From: Diphasiastrum complanatum
Lineage: Eukaryota > Streptophyta > Lycopodiopsida > Lycopodiales > Lycopodiaceae
Direction: 5' to 3'
DNA: 64,000 bases
Assembly: GCA_029204225.1 (NCBI GenBank)
Contig: CM055102.1
Span: 47,526,870 to 47,590,869, forward strand
A model generated the notes under the pieces. The model saw only the letters and a program-made list of their open reading frames with translations, searched no databases and was not told where the DNA came from. A program made the translations under genes and the position numbers. Positions 32,801 through 44,962 of the stretch are shown piece after piece; the stretch's first letter is position 1, and each line of letters begins with the position of its first letter.

Positions 32801-34330
32801 GACATTTTGCCATGCATGTTGAGTACAATTCATTGATAAAGAACAAGACCTGGCATCTTGTCAAAGCTCCTCCTGATGCAAAGATCATCAACACGAAGTG
32901 GATCTTCAAGTTGAAACTCAATCCAGATGGTTCGATAGCCAAATGGAAAGCTCGACTAGTCATCAAAGGATACGAACAAACCTATGGGATTGACTACACT
33001 GAAACATACACAGTCTAGTCGTAAAACTTCAGTCAATTCAATCTTTATTCGCTATCGTAGCTGCCGAAGATCTGAAAGTTCACCAAATGGATGTTCAGAC
33101 AGCTTTTTTGAACAAATATATACAAGAAGACATCTACATCTATCAACCTGAAGGTTATGTCCTTCAAGGCCAAGAACATAAGGTATGTAGGCTGCAAAGC
33201 GCTCTCTACAGGCTAAAGCAAGATCCAAGGGCCTGGTTCGATAGAATCAATCGATTCTTGTTGCAGCACAACTTCATTCGTAACTCTGCTGACTCTAATG
33301 TTTATTCAAACATAGAGGCTCAAGCTATGTCATAATAGCTCTATATGTTGATGACTCTCTAATCATCAACAATTCAAATTAGTTGCTTCATGAGACAAAG
33401 TCACTTTTGTCAAAGGAATTCAAAATGACCGATTGAGGCCCTGTGCACTACCTTCTGGGAATTGAGATAACTAGACACAGAGCGAACAGAAGTATCATGA
33501 TAAGTCAAGAAAGGTATCTAACAAGTGTACTCTACATGTATGACATGGAAAAATGCAAGTCAATAAACTCACATGGACCCAAGATCAAACTGTCAAAAGA
33601 TATGTGCCCAACAACTGATGTAGAGAAAAAACAGATGTGCAAATATCCCTATCAGTCGATAGTCAAATTGATCATGTATGTCATGGTTTGCACGACCTGA
33701 TCTAGCATTTACAATCAGCACATTGTCACAGTTTATGTCAAATCCCAGCCTATCTCACTGGAAGGCTCTACTTAGAGCACTAAGATACATTCAAGCCACT
33801 AAGCACTATGCTTTGTGTTATAATGGAAATATAGATGATGATTTGATATTACTTATTTATTCCGACTCTGATTGGCCTGGAAATGTGGACACAAGATAAT
33901 CCACAATTGGCTATCTTTGTTTTCTAGCAAGAGGACCCATTTCATGGAATAGTCGAAAGCAAAAATGCATTTCTTTGTCCTCCATAGAATCCGAATATGT
34001 CATAGCTACCTCTACAGTGAAGGGAATCATCTAGCTCAAAAGATTGCTTTAGGATTTATGATCTCCCAAATCAGTCCAACTATACTCTATTGCGACAATC
34101 AGAGCTGCATTGCTCTATCTCTGGACCCAGGAACTCACTCTAGAACTAAACACATCGAAATTCAATTTCATTTTCTTAGAGAGAAAGTTCAGAATAAAGA
34201 TGTCGAATTAAGTTACTGTGTGGACTGACAGTATGTTGGTTGATATCTTGACTAAGTCTCTTTCAAGAGAAAAACATGTTGCATTATGTAGCTTGCTCAA
34301 GTTCATTCAGGATCTTAGGAGTTAAGCTTA
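32800..34330 (+). pseudogene. Ty1/Copia RT and RNase H remnant
   Basis: Begins inside RT with EYNSLIKNKTWHLVKAP and KARLVIKGYEQTYGIDYTET (32812-33018). Then MDVQTAFLNKYIQEDIY, CRLQSALYRLKQDPRAWFDR, and ALYVDDSLI near 33340, where YVDD is intact. MISQERYLTSVLYMYDMEKC, DVEKKQMCKYPYQSIVKLIMY and PDLAFTISTLSQFMSNPSL follow; RNase H has YSDSDWPGNVDTR and YCDNQSCIALSLDPG. Many frame changes (near 33018, 33335, 33690, 33900 and 34225) and stops. Ends at a polypurine tract (AAGGGGAGGGG, 34330-34340) next to an LTR. Gag, protease and integrase are missing. Confidence 0.93.
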
Positions 34331-34340
34331 AGGGGAGGGG

Positions 34341-34735
34341 TGTTGGAATTAAGCTTCACTTTGACACACCCAAATTCGAGTCATTCAAGTTTGACTCACT
34401 CGAAAATGATTCTTATGCACCAGTATACCATGTGAATGTGTACTCTCTCTCTGCAACGACATTACAGCCTTACTCTCTAAAGTCGAATGTTTGTGCAATC
34501 AATCAACTGAAGCAAAAGCAAGATGTGACATCGAATTCTTCGACATCCTTCGAGTTTGAGGTCCAGGTCATCGACATCCTATCAACTTGCTCTGTCCTGT
34601 CCGATGTAGACTACGTTACAGTTTACTTCAATACTTTTTTATTAACTATATTATTTCACGCTTGTTGCCCACACAGTCATTGTAATTGTTCCATGTATAT
34701 ATATGTTACGTACCTATGTAACTAGTAGTACTTCA
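34341..34735 (+). repeat. 3-prime LTR of the plus-strand Copia element
   Basis: Starts TGTTGGAATTAAGC immediately after the polypurine tract and ends plausibly at TACTTCA (34735), giving TG...CA and about 395 bp. It has TATATATATG near 34696. No second copy of this LTR was recognised in the window, in keeping with the element being truncated on the left. Confidence 0.6.
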
Positions 34736-34757
34736 GATCCCTAATAGTCCATTTAGT

Positions 34758-35786
34758 GTTGGGGGCTAAATGGCAAGGTACCCTTAGGATTAAGGGTATG
34801 TGCCTTTGGATAAGGACAGACATGTGACTATACCTTATTTGGAGGTATGGAGTCACGTGACATTTGGATAAGGGGTACCCTTAGTATTAAGGATAGGTAC
34901 CTTAGATTAAGATACTAGTGTCCTTTGTAAAGGACATGTAGGTGTCTATGCCTTGGATGGAGGTATAGAACCTAGTGAGGTTGTAGAAAGTCATTGGATG
35001 ACTATTTTTTCTAAAACCTTGGGCCTCAACCTTGAACCATATCACTTTATTGGTCTAGGACCAAAGTATACATGCACAACTTGGGCAATAGGACCTAGTA
35101 CGAGGGCGCCTTTCTAAAGTGTCCATTGAGCTCCCAACTCCCACAAGAAAGGCATTCAAAGAGTCATAGGTTATGGAGGGAGTCTCTTGACCTTCCATAA
35201 GCCTATGGAGGCTCTTGGAGATTCTTTAACTCCCCTAGGCTTCTCTCTCTCTCATTGGATGTGCATGGAACTCCATAGTGCATTGGAGGGGTTCATGGGC
35301 CATCTATATGAGGGTAGTAGGGCGCCCGTTGGGAGGGGGAAGATCTCTCTTGTTTGCTTTCCTTATGCTCTAGTGTTGCTACTAGTGTGTAGAGTGCTTT
35401 CTTGTGGTAGTATGCTTGAGGCTTGGATCTTGCTTATGGTATGGGACATAAGTGGGGTTTGAATCTTGAGTATGCTATGAAGTGTTGTGATATGCTTGTG
35501 ATTTGTTTATGGTTAGCAAGGGGTTGCTAGATAGGTCTTGCTTGGAGCTTGGATCTAGCTATGAATGGGTGGTGAATACTTGAGGCCAGCTTGTTATCTA
35601 TCTTTGTATTTAAAGAGTAGGGACACAGGTGGAGGAAAGATCCTTGGAGGCTTGCAGATCCTTACTTGCAGGTGGAGGCATCCTAGCTTGGAGTTGGGAA
35701 GCATCTTGAAGCTTGCAGGTTGCTTGGAGGACATTTGGAGGCTCTACCTTGGATTTGGAGGTCTTCCTCACCTCTACTTGTAAAAG
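34758..35786 (+). repeat. 5-prime LTR of a separate retrotransposon
   Basis: Starts TGTTGGGGGCTAAATGG and is followed at its inner end by a canonical primer-binding site (35787). Length about 1 kb. Internal near-duplicates GGTACCCTTAGGATTAAGG (34778) and GGTACCCTTAGTATTAAGG (34876) lie about 98 bp apart. The exact 3-prime end is uncertain (CA near 35770 or just before the site). ORFs inside look incidental. Confidence 0.65.
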
Positions 35787-35798
35787 TGGTATCAGAGC
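35787..35798 (+). other. Primer-binding site (initiator tRNA-Met type)
   Basis: TGGTATCAGAGC, an exact match to the plant initiator tRNA-Met primer-binding site, directly after the LTR at 34758-35786 and about 1 kb upstream of a gag remnant at 36832. Confidence 0.85.
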
Positions 35799-36831
35799 TA
35801 GACAAAGGATGGTAACCTTTTTAACCTTCTTCAAGTTCTATTAAGATCACCAACTAAATTTTTTTGGAGAAGATTATAGGCTTTTCTAGTTGTAGTAAAC
35901 TTGTAGCTGAAGTACCCAATGAAACTAGTTCTCTTTGGAAGAGAGTAGTGATGCTTATAGAATTGATTAGGGGTTGATTTTTTATCATGTTAGAGAAGTT
36001 TTAAAGTGGGATTTGGGTTTTTAGAAGTTCTAAAAAAAGATTTGTGGGATGGGTAGAGGAAGTCTTCTCCTACATACACAAACTTTTTTTGGCAAAAAGA
36101 TTGATTCTAGCTATGTGTTTTGATCAAAACTAGTGTTTTTTTTTGCATAAATGAAATGTTTGAAGTTCTGATTTTTATTTTGAAGTTCTGTTTTCAAACC
36201 TTTAAATTTGAAAATCAGATCTGAAAAGTGAAGTTTTCATTCAAACTTCACTAGTTACAACTTTGTATCTCCTAGTTTCATGAAAATGGCAATGTAGGAA
36301 GTGAATGATAGTGTAACTTTGTGCATAAAACAAGTTTTGAAATTTTGTTTTTTGTCATTTTAAAGTTCTGATTTTCATACCTGTAAATCGAAAAATCAAA
36401 TCTGAAAATTGAAGTTTTCATAAAGCTTCATTAGTTATCTAATTTTAGACACTAATTTCTTGGTTTTGGAAATCTAGAATAGTGAGAAATGTGAAAACTT
36501 TGGTTGCTTTTGAAATGACAAATGGAATTGGAATTGGAATGGGAACTTTATGTACACATTAGCTTGGAATAGTTAGTTGAAGTTTACATAAAGATTTGGT
36601 TTTTATTTTTGCTTTTGATTAAGACAAATGTAGCTTGTTGTTGTTTTTCTCTTAAGCTTGGATTAAGCTTGCAAATAGTAGGCTTGGATTGAGCTTACAA
36701 ACAATAAGATTGAATGAATAGAAGTAAATGCTTTTTATTTGCATTGGATGTAACAATAGAAGCATTTCTATCATTCTAATTTGAGCACTTGTTGTTGTAT
36801 TTGCAAAATAGGAAAACACACAAGCAACCCA
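35799..36831 (+). repeat. Retrotransposon leader with an internal duplication
   Basis: Non-coding. Two diverged copies of a segment with AAGTTCTGATTTTCA, ACCT(T/G)TAAAT, GAAAA(A)TCA(G/A)ATCTGAAAA and GAAGTTTTCAT occur at about 36160-36320 and 36358-36450. Otherwise AT-rich, with no gene. Confidence 0.6.
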
Positions 36832-37320
36832 AATGGATCAAACCAATGAAAACCCAACATTTGATCTATCAAACCCATCCAATGTGGCACAAGCTCTTAA
36901 ACTTTTATACCAACAAATTCAAACCACTAATAAGCATACTTAGAGTCTAGGTTAGCCAATCAGAAAAAGCATGTAGTTTCACCTCCCGTAAAAGTGTTTA
37001 AAAGAGAGAAGAAGGATAAGAACTTACAAGTGGTAGGTTCTTGGCTAAATGTTTGGAACAAATACTTTGCCATGAATCGATTCCCTGAATCTGAAAAGTT
37101 ATCCACTGTCACCATGTTCCTTGAAGGAAGAGCCTTAGTTTGGTGGGATGACTTAGTTGCAAAGGGCAATCAACCTTGTACATGAGATGATTTTTGCAAG
37201 CTTTTTTCACTTTTAGATGACTATGAACACTTTCAAAAGTTGAGTCATTTATCAATGAATAAAGGTTTGGAACAATTTATTCAAGATTTTCATGAATACA
37301 ATGACAAAATCATATGGGAG
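36832..37320 (+). pseudogene. Retrotransposon gag remnant upstream of SUMO
   Basis: Starts MDQTNENPTFDLSNPS (36832) and changes frame near 36960. The next frame reads FKREKKDKNLQVVGSWLN, WNKYFAMNRFPESEKL and MFLEGRALVWWDDLVAKGN, then DDFCKLFSLLDDYEHFQKL and GLEQFIQDFHEYNDKII, the usual gag-domain shape with a central WW. Ends about 440 bp before the SUMO start codon; no protease or pol follows. Confidence 0.8.
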
Positions 37321-37495
37321 CCTAGTGTGTTCTTTGACACAAATTTTGATATCAATAATAATAATAATATAAGTATAAATATAGTTAATTTGGGGATCCC
37401 ATTTTACACCCTAGAATGACAACAACATATACTAACCTAGTGTGTTCTTTGCAACAATTTTTGATATCATTGTTAATATCAATAATGGGGCACCT
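37321..37495 (+). repeat. Short direct duplication in the SUMO upstream region
   Basis: CCTAGTGTGTTCTTTG (37321) recurs at 37437, each copy followed by ACAA...TTTTGATATCA and an AATAATA or ATATCAATAAT stretch. The spacing is 116 bp. TATAAATA at 37374-37381 lies between them and is a possible core promoter element for SUMO, though it is about 380 bp from the start codon. Confidence 0.7.
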
Positions 37496-37757
37496 CTATG
37501 TACCCACCCAACATTAATATTTTCCGCGTTCTGGGCTTTTGGGGGTTTGCGCCTTTTAGGGCGCTGGCTGGGCTTTATCGTTTACGAATCTTTCCCTCCA
37601 TTCTTTCGTACCTTCCTTTCCCTTTCTTTCTTCCTTCTCTCCTCCAAATTGCGTTCCTTGCTGTCTGTCTTCTTTGCTTTACAGCCTTTTGCGATCATTC
37701 TGCCTTGCCGCTTTAGCTTTTTGTTTTTGTTTTTCTGGTTGCCCGTGTTGAGCAGCT

Positions 37758-38892
37758 ATGGCAGGGGCGGAAGACACTCCAACGCCTGGAGATCAGAAGG
37801 ACACCAAACCTGGAGATCAGGGTCAGCACATCAACCTCAAGGTCAAGGGACAGGTGAGTCTGTCCACCCGCACTTGTGCTCGTTTTGTGTTTTCCAAGAA
37901 GTGAGGAATTTTCCGCTGAAGTGTGGTTTGATAGTTAAGTTAGAAAGATCTGTACGTACTTTTTTACCTTAAGTTTATTTCGTGGTTTTGCGTACCGTCT
38001 ATCTGTCTTTACGAATTATGGAGGTAGCACGGCAGAAAAAGTTCTGCCCACTAAGGAGTAATAGGCAAGGCCCGCCTGTGACTCCTTGCTCTCCGGGCCT
38101 GGACTGTGACTCCCCGTTATGGGTCAGAACTGGGCTAGTTCCATTACCTAATGGGCACTCTGGCTTTGTGTCGCATGACTATCATGAAACGAAATTGGCA
38201 TCTGGAAAATGAAAACATCATAAGAAATATGTGCTGTCTACTCTGCTTTTTAAGCATATGAAAAAGCAGGCAGAAAAAGCCTGAAACGCTCTTTACTTAT
38301 TGATTATGTGAAATAGATAAATTTTTGTGCTTCATCTTCCATCCATCTCCCTCCACAATTTGTGCATGTAAGTTATCCAGCTTTGGAGGAAAATTTCATA
38401 CGATTTAGGCTAGAAAGGCCGTGCTCCCTGCTAGTTATTTTCCAGCTCTTGGTTTAAAAGTTACAGGACATGGATGAGTGCTCTGTCAGCTTTTTTGTTT
38501 GGCATACTTTTGTGCAACGGGTTTCAAAATTGTAACATTTGATCTTTGTTCTGCTTTAGGATGGAAATGACGTATTTTTCAGGATAAAGAGAAGCACACA
38601 ATTGAGGAAGCTTATGAATGCCTATTGCGACAGACAATCTGTTGACTTCACTGCTATTGCCTTTCTATTCGACGGCCGGAGGCTGAGGGGGGAGCAGACA
38701 CCCGATGAGGTGTTATTTGTTTTCCTTACAATCTTCTTGTTTTCTCCTTTTCAATTTTCGCTGTTCGTTTGCTTAGCATGGTTTGTCTTGAGTTTGCAGT
38801 TGGATATGGAGGATGGTGATGAAATAGATGCTATGCTGCATCAGACTGGGGGAGCTGATATTTTAGCATTAGTATCCAACCTGAGTTCTTAG
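37758..38892 (+). CDS. SUMO: SUMO (small ubiquitin-like modifier), three exons
   Basis: Intact gene. Exons 37758-37853, 38560-38709 and 38800-38892, joined by GTGAGT...TTTAG and GTGTTA...TGCAG introns, all in phase 0, give a 112-residue protein. Exon 1 has HINLKVKGQ; exon 2 has [18 protein letters not shown] and [16 protein letters not shown]; exon 3 has [14 protein letters not shown]. The Gly-Gly at residues 99-100 is the expected maturation point, after which SUMO proteases would remove a 12-residue tail ([12 protein letters not shown]), leaving Gly100 for the E1 (SAE1/2), E2 (UBC9) and E3 conjugation pathway. The fold is that of plant SUMO1/2. The start is chosen because it opens the frame after a pyrimidine-rich leader and gives a normal N-tail. 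The N-tail has no clear psi-K-x-E site. The gene is flanked by transposon remnants on the left. Confidence 0.98.
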
Positions 38893-41219
38893 ACATAGTG
38901 GATGCTGGCATAGTTCTGAGATTCTAGATTCAAACAGAGAACTGCTGAAAAGGTTTGACTTATTATCTGGTATTACCTATTCCATTTATTTTTGCAAGTG
39001 GGATTGAATGGTTGGGCAAAGGCTGCGTTGCGTAGTTGTTTGCTTCCAGCCTTGCTGATGTGCCTTTGGAGATGATTGTTTATCTCTATTTTATTTAATA
39101 TATCTAGATTTTGAGAGCTTGAAGGAAAGAACAAAGAACCTTTTTGAAACAGATATATATGCTCTTTGGTTGTATTAGTGAGTTAAAATGAGATGAATCT
39201 CTTGCACATGTACATAAGAATTTCAGTCATATTCTTTAATGGTTTTAAGAAATAACGCCAAGATTATTCGGTGTGCATGCAAACAGATTTGCTTGTGAAT
39301 CCTGTATATCTGAGTGTTGATGAGGTCTGGTACTTGATTAGCATTCCTGGTTTGCCTTTTGGTATTTCCTCTTTCTGCATAACACAAGATGGTATAATTA
39401 TTGGCATATGCAAACAACTTTGTGGCTGTAAGATTGATAGAATAGTTTGAATTTTTGTTTTGAAGTAGATTGGAGGCTGGCAAAATGTGGCCCAAGCACA
39501 TTCATGGAGCCCATTTGAAATCCAATGTTAGTAGACTGGATTTCTCACTGAGCAGTCCGCTTTTTTAGTGGTCCATTGTTGGGAAAATGAGTTGACCTGC
39601 AACCTCCCTAATAGAAGAATGCCCATCTCTCACAATTACACTTACCTTTTTCAAAGATTGAACCTAAACAAAGATGGGATGATTTTTGTAGCTCTGTAAG
39701 TTAAAAGTCAATTTTTTTGCACGATGGAACTTTGGTACTTTCCTGTCTGCAATGATATGGAAGGAGATTAGTGTGCTGAGGATTTTGCATTCCTTATTTC
39801 AAAGGATGTGTTTTGAAAAGTTCAATTGAACAGTTAGAATGTTTGAAACTTTGCCTAGCTTTCCTGGGCTTTTGAAAGGTTCTGACTCATGGAAGGGTTA
39901 ATATGAATGTGGGGTTATATATTTAAATTTTATATGTGAAATGTGGATGAATGAGCATGCAAATGCATCAAAATCATTTAATGTACTGTAAATTGCAAAA
40001 GCTGCTATTTTCATGGAACAAATCTCTCGATCTTGATCCTTGATAAGGAAGGGACCATAATTCATGAACATTGCTACATTGGACAACCTTCGACAAGATA
40101 AGATAAACTGAATAAAAAAAAGAAGTGAGTAGGGTGTATACAATATAGAGTTGATGGTCAAAAGACCTTGTGGGCAGAAGGTTGCTTGCTTCCATTGTTA
40201 TGTTGGGCACTATTGTAGACATAACATCAATAACTTTTTTGGTTGTATAAGCACACGTGTAGTTTTTATGTGAGGTCTTTGTTCAAATTGTGGTTAGCAA
40301 GTTTGACATAGTTCTTTCTATCTTTGTTGGTGCATTTTGCCTACCATCTATGCTATTTCAATGAAAGTCATTGTGGACATATCTTGGTGCGTGCCATGGG
40401 CTTTCACGAAATAAGTGGGCATGCTATAGGTTGTCATTGGAAGATTGCATGTTACCTTTGTTATGTTGGGTATTGTCTTGGATATGACATTGTCATATAC
40501 AGGATTGGTCATATTCATATGTCTTTCTTTCCAATCCCAATTCCCTCATCTTTTGCCATTCCATGGTTTTTGAAGGTCCTTAGCCCTTATAGTTTTCAAT
40601 TCCTTAAATCTTTGTGGACTCAATTGAAGATTGCTCTACAAAGCTAGCAATTGTTTTCATTGCTTGGTATATCTTGCATGTAGGGATAATTTGATTGCAC
40701 GCCTTCCATAATGTCACATTATAGAAAATAATAATAAAAGTGATTACGATGTAACTTATTTAAACACATCAATAAACAAGAACAATGTGGTAGTGTACCA
40801 CAAAGGCCTTGCCATGTCATAATATCAAGAATCCAAAACGTTTAGTATTATGGTAAGGCCTTTCCAATAGAAAATGAGAATAATAAGTTGAAAATAAAAT
40901 TTAAAAATGTGTGAAAAATCATTTTGTAATGAATTTATATTTTTATTTCGAGAATTGGATATTAGTTTGTTATAAGTTTTGATTATAGATTTAAAAGTTC
41001 CAACAAATTGACAAGATTTGTTGATGATTGTAATTTTGTTGTATTAGACAACATAATTCATGATTGATTATATTTGATGTGATTGATTGTATATATTTTG
41101 TTGAATGTTTGTAGTTGATTTTGTTTGAGTTTAGTTTATGTAATGGATTTATGTTTTGGTTATGATTCAAGCAATTTGATATTAATTTGAAGCATAGACA
41201 AAAGCAAAATACTCTTTGC
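38893..41219. other. Gene-free DNA downstream of SUMO
   Basis: Presumed SUMO 3-prime untranslated region, then AT-rich sequence with no recognisable gene. A weak internal resemblance links 40155-40233 and 40419-40500 (GGTTGCTTGCTTCCATTGTT / GATTGCATGTTACCTTTGTT with TATGTTGGG). I see nothing else. Confidence 0.5.
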
Positions 41220-41589
41220 ATCTCGCATGGTGGAGATATTCCACATAATCAAGTGAGGCGTCATCAAATGGCTTGTACTATAAATTTTTGATCTACCATA
41301 ACTTCCTTATCTGAACTCTGATAGATATGAGGTCAAAAGAAAAATCGATCTACTCTTTGCATAGAATATGATGATGTGACATATTGCCATGACATGAGAA
41401 TAGATGAGTTTTTTTTTACCAAAATGCCGATCCTTGCGTGGTGGAGATATTCCACATAATCAAGTGTCGTGTCATCAAATGCTTATCTTGTATTATAAAT
41501 CTTTGGTCTACCATAATTTTCTTATCTAAACTCTGATAAATATGAGGTCCAAAGAAAAATTGATCTACTCTTGCATAGAATATAATGGA
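41220..41589. repeat. Tandem duplication, two units of about 155 bp
   Basis: Units at 41220-41373 and 41435-41589 share GGTGGAGATATTCCACATAA, TCATCAAATG, GTCTACCATAA, AACTCTGATA(G/A)ATATGAGGT and TGATCTACTCTT...GCATAGAATAT. A spacer of about 60 bp separates them. Non-coding, AT-rich. Confidence 0.85.
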
Positions 41590-42350
41590 ATATTCATGTC
41601 TTGCTTATGATTCTATAAAAATTAAGAGCTTGCATTTTCATTTCATAATTGAGTTCTTTTTAATTTGCATTTTCAAATTTGAAAAAACATAGAAGCAAAA
41701 TTCAGACCCAACTTCAAGTTCTCCCTTATTTCAATAGTTTAAGAGAAGAGGATTTGAACCTCTACAAGGTTAAGCCTTGTCTTCCAAATCCTTACTCCTA
41801 CGCAAAGGGGTGACTAATCTAATATCATAGGGAACATCTTACTCAACCAAGAAGCTAGAGACATCAGTGCATTATCTACAACAATATTATCTATTAATGT
41901 ACGGGAGAGTAGAATAACAATAAACCTGAACTCTGTGAAAAGCAATCAACACCTACAAGAACAAGACATACATCATCAATAAAAAACTGTAAAAGGATCC
42001 CACATTGCTAAAACTTCATCACAAAGCTCCTCAAAGTCATTCTTAGGAAGACTCACAAGTATTCGCCAAGCTGACATGCAATTTACTGTGACAACATGAC
42101 TAGAGAAATCTAAAAGACTAGAGGTTTTATTTATGTAAAACTTTGATCTACAGATATTGATCATGGGCTTTAGGAGTTGTGTAATCCTTTACACATGAAA
42201 TTTTGGTGGCGTGTACTTTGTTTCTTGGCAACGTGCCTTGTTTCATGCGCACCGTTAATAAACTTCAAAAAAATGAGCCAGCCACACAACTTAGACGGCG
42301 GGCAGCACCGGAACCTAAAAAAAGAGAAAAATTCCGGTCATCTTATCATT
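41590..42350. other. Gene-free DNA
   Basis: No gene recognised. The ORFs 41976-42164 (minus) and 42177-42374 (plus) lack known motifs. A tRNA-like T-arm sequence near 41750 was considered and rejected. Confidence 0.5.
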
Positions 42351-42422
42351 CTCTCTCTAACATTCTCTTACTAAGGCATGATTTCTTATACGGCCCTTTT
42401 GGAATCAAAAACTCCTCTAATG
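42351..42422. repeat. Candidate terminal repeat T3 of the transposase-like family
   Basis: Ends CTCTAATG on the plus strand. Inward: CATTAGAG, GAGTTTTTGAT, CCAAAAGGGCC, TATAAG and a following CATG, the same layout as T1 and T2. No gene of the family was seen beside it, so it may be the end of an eroded or short non-autonomous copy. Confidence 0.5.
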
Positions 42423-43989
42423 TTTCTATACCAAAGTTGGTTCTCTTCCGAAATCTATACAACCAATAGATCCTCAAATAGAATATTATTCCATCTCTTC
42501 ACCCCTCCTTTTAAAGAATTTATCAATTTCTATAAAAGTTGATTGGAAAGATGACATATGAAAATATCCAAATCCATGAAAAGTCAGTAATAAGTGCTTT
42601 CCACCAAAGGATTCACTTTATTACAAATAGAACTTTTCCTTCAAATATTAACACATTCACCATATGCTAACATAGAGCATATAGCATATGGTGTAGCTTC
42701 TGAGATAATGGCAATGCTAGAATCTTCCAAGTCATCTCAACAACGTTGGAGTTTGAAAGCCACATATTAAGTATTATGAAGAAAGCCAAGCTTTTGCCTT
42801 GTACAGAGCATAATATCATCTAACCGAGGTGCTCCCATTGTTTAATTAATGGGCAATGCCTTGCTTTGCAAAGGCAATACAGTAAAGGAAATTCTATGAT
42901 GGTGGTCTAAGCTTTAAAGGTTGAAATCTTTGTTGGAGGCCAACTGACATGCATCTGTTGCCATTAAAAAAATCTTGCATGCATGATCCATAAGGCCCAA
43001 AAAGCAAAAGCAAAAGCTTAGAAAAAAATGAACGTGTGAATAGATACTCTAAAGCATGCTAATTTTGTTAAACACTACAAGAAAGTAGAGGATTTCCAAC
43101 TCTATTTTGTATTGTTTTCAAACAAGATAGTCAAAAAAAATGGGCATGATGTTGGTCAATGTCATGAGTGTTTGAGGCCTTTTTTTGGGGATGATATAAG
43201 GCTTGATAATTTTCTTGTTATAAGTGTTGACATTCTTGTTGATATTAGCCTTGTAAATTTCCTTGCTCTAAGGGTTGAAATTTTTTTTGGTACAGGCCTT
43301 GAAAATTTGGTAAAATCTTTAAAATAAGAGCATTTTTTTATGGAATGTTTTGAGGCATATATCATGACTTATGAAAAAATGTTACCCTTAGTATAAGCAT
43401 TGGTATGTTATAAAACTGATTCTGAATATATTTTCATGAAAATATGCTTATCAACGCATGGAATTTGCTTATAATTAACAACAAAGGCCATTAACAACAA
43501 CCAACGTTCAAGAGTGGCAAGTGTGAAATCACTCACAGGAAAAAAATTTGTTGTGCATGCTACATTCAAAGAATTAATTTACAAGGGGATGGTCCCATCA
43601 GACCTAAAACAAAGGAGGATTATTTTTTTTGATCATATGTATGAAGTGCAAAGGTCCACGAGGCATGGAAAACGTTTCAATTTCAATCAAGATTTTTTTT
43701 GCACATTTTTTATCCTTGTATTAATCACTGATCTAGGTTCAGATGCAACCTTTTAGGGTTTTATGTTTGCTCATCTAATACCTGCATAAATCATAGTTTT
43801 CTGTTTTGCTACTCTACATATTTAGTCATGTTTCTTAAACCGTAGTACCTGCAAAACTACTTTCATTCTGTGTGCAGAATAATGCCTAGTAAAATACACA
43901 GATTTCTGCGTAGCAATTCGACACCTACGACTTTCTACATAGATTCCAATCAGCCAAATTATTCGAAGAATGACTACATCAACCCTTCC
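42423..43989. other. Gene-free DNA with a CACTA-like end
   Basis: CACTACAAGAAAG at 43073-43085 matches the typical outer sequence of CACTA (En/Spm) elements, but no inverted partner was located. A short ORF at 43514-43756 (MASVKSLTGKKFVVHATFKE) has no recognisable family. Otherwise AT-rich sequence. Confidence 0.4.
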
Positions 43990-44958
43990 AGCTAATCCTC
44001 ATATCTGGAACAAAGGGTATTTATTCTCGTCGATCTCCACATTCGAATGTCATTTTAAATCATTTGAAGAAGATCGAAGACTTGGCCATCTCCGACTACT
44101 TCAACCATCAAGTCACTTGACTACTTCGACGATTGACCGAAGTGTACGAAGTATCCAAAGTGTCCGACTCATCCGACTACCTCGATGATCGAGTCATTTG
44201 ACTTGTTCGACTACTTCGACTCATTTTATATACACATTGTATAGATGTCATTCTACACCAAATATTTGTAAAGTACATTCACGACCCAATATTAAGTTTA
44301 GACTAAATTAGTCTTGTAATTACAGATTAGCAATTCTTGTAATCTCAAAGATGTCGTGTATATATACACATCTAGCTCGTCTTCACCAGTAGCGCAATAG
44401 AGTAAAAAATTCAGCATCTAGGTTATGGCACAATTAGGTTGTAACCATTTGTGTTCTTCATGCTCCATATTGAGAAAATGTTCTTATGACAAGCATTTGA
44501 TGTAAAAATATGCAACACCTTCTACTATTTGTGTCTAACATGGATATGTGTGTGTTGTGATTGATTGCACTTTTCTAACTACTTGTCTTAGCTCGTTCAC
44601 TCAGTCTGATCGAATCACGGATGTTTTCGACTCCTTAGAATTCAATCAGACGACGACAATCTTTGACGCCAGAGGAACGAACGCTATCTTTCTGCACTAC
44701 TATATTATATTCTAGATTGACATTCACTTTCAAACTGATTGATAGTAATTCTACACACTATTTAGCCTTTTCGGTTGACTGTACTCAAAGCTCAAAATTC
44801 GTTTGAGTGTAAAATTATCTCAGTGATTCTTAATGCATGAGCTGTGATCCTAGTCGGAATTTTCTATCTCTTCCTCTGTTGAGATCGTTGTTGCTGATAG
44901 AGTTAGTAGTAGCCCACCTCGGGGGAGCTGTTCCACTTTCTCTCTTCCTCCCCCAACA
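43990..44958 (+). repeat. 5-prime LTR region of a Copia element (outer edge unclear)
   Basis: Ends CCCCCAACA at 44958, four bases before a primer-binding site. Contains a TATATACA box near 44228 and many GACTACTTCGA / CGACTCATT words between 44080 and 44230. The 5-prime TG end is not fixed. Confidence 0.5.
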
Positions 44959-44962
44959 TAGG

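Noticed and set aside
37442-37972. 176-codon ORF overlapping the SUMO first exon
   Set aside because: It spans the SUMO leader, exon 1 in another frame and intron 1. The SUMO exon structure explains the region.
41741-41815. tRNA-like segment on the minus strand with a GAGG-TTCAAAT-CCTC T-arm
   Set aside because: The T-arm is good, but I found no matching acceptor stem, D-arm or anticodon stem at proper spacing. At most an eroded tRNA-derived fragment.
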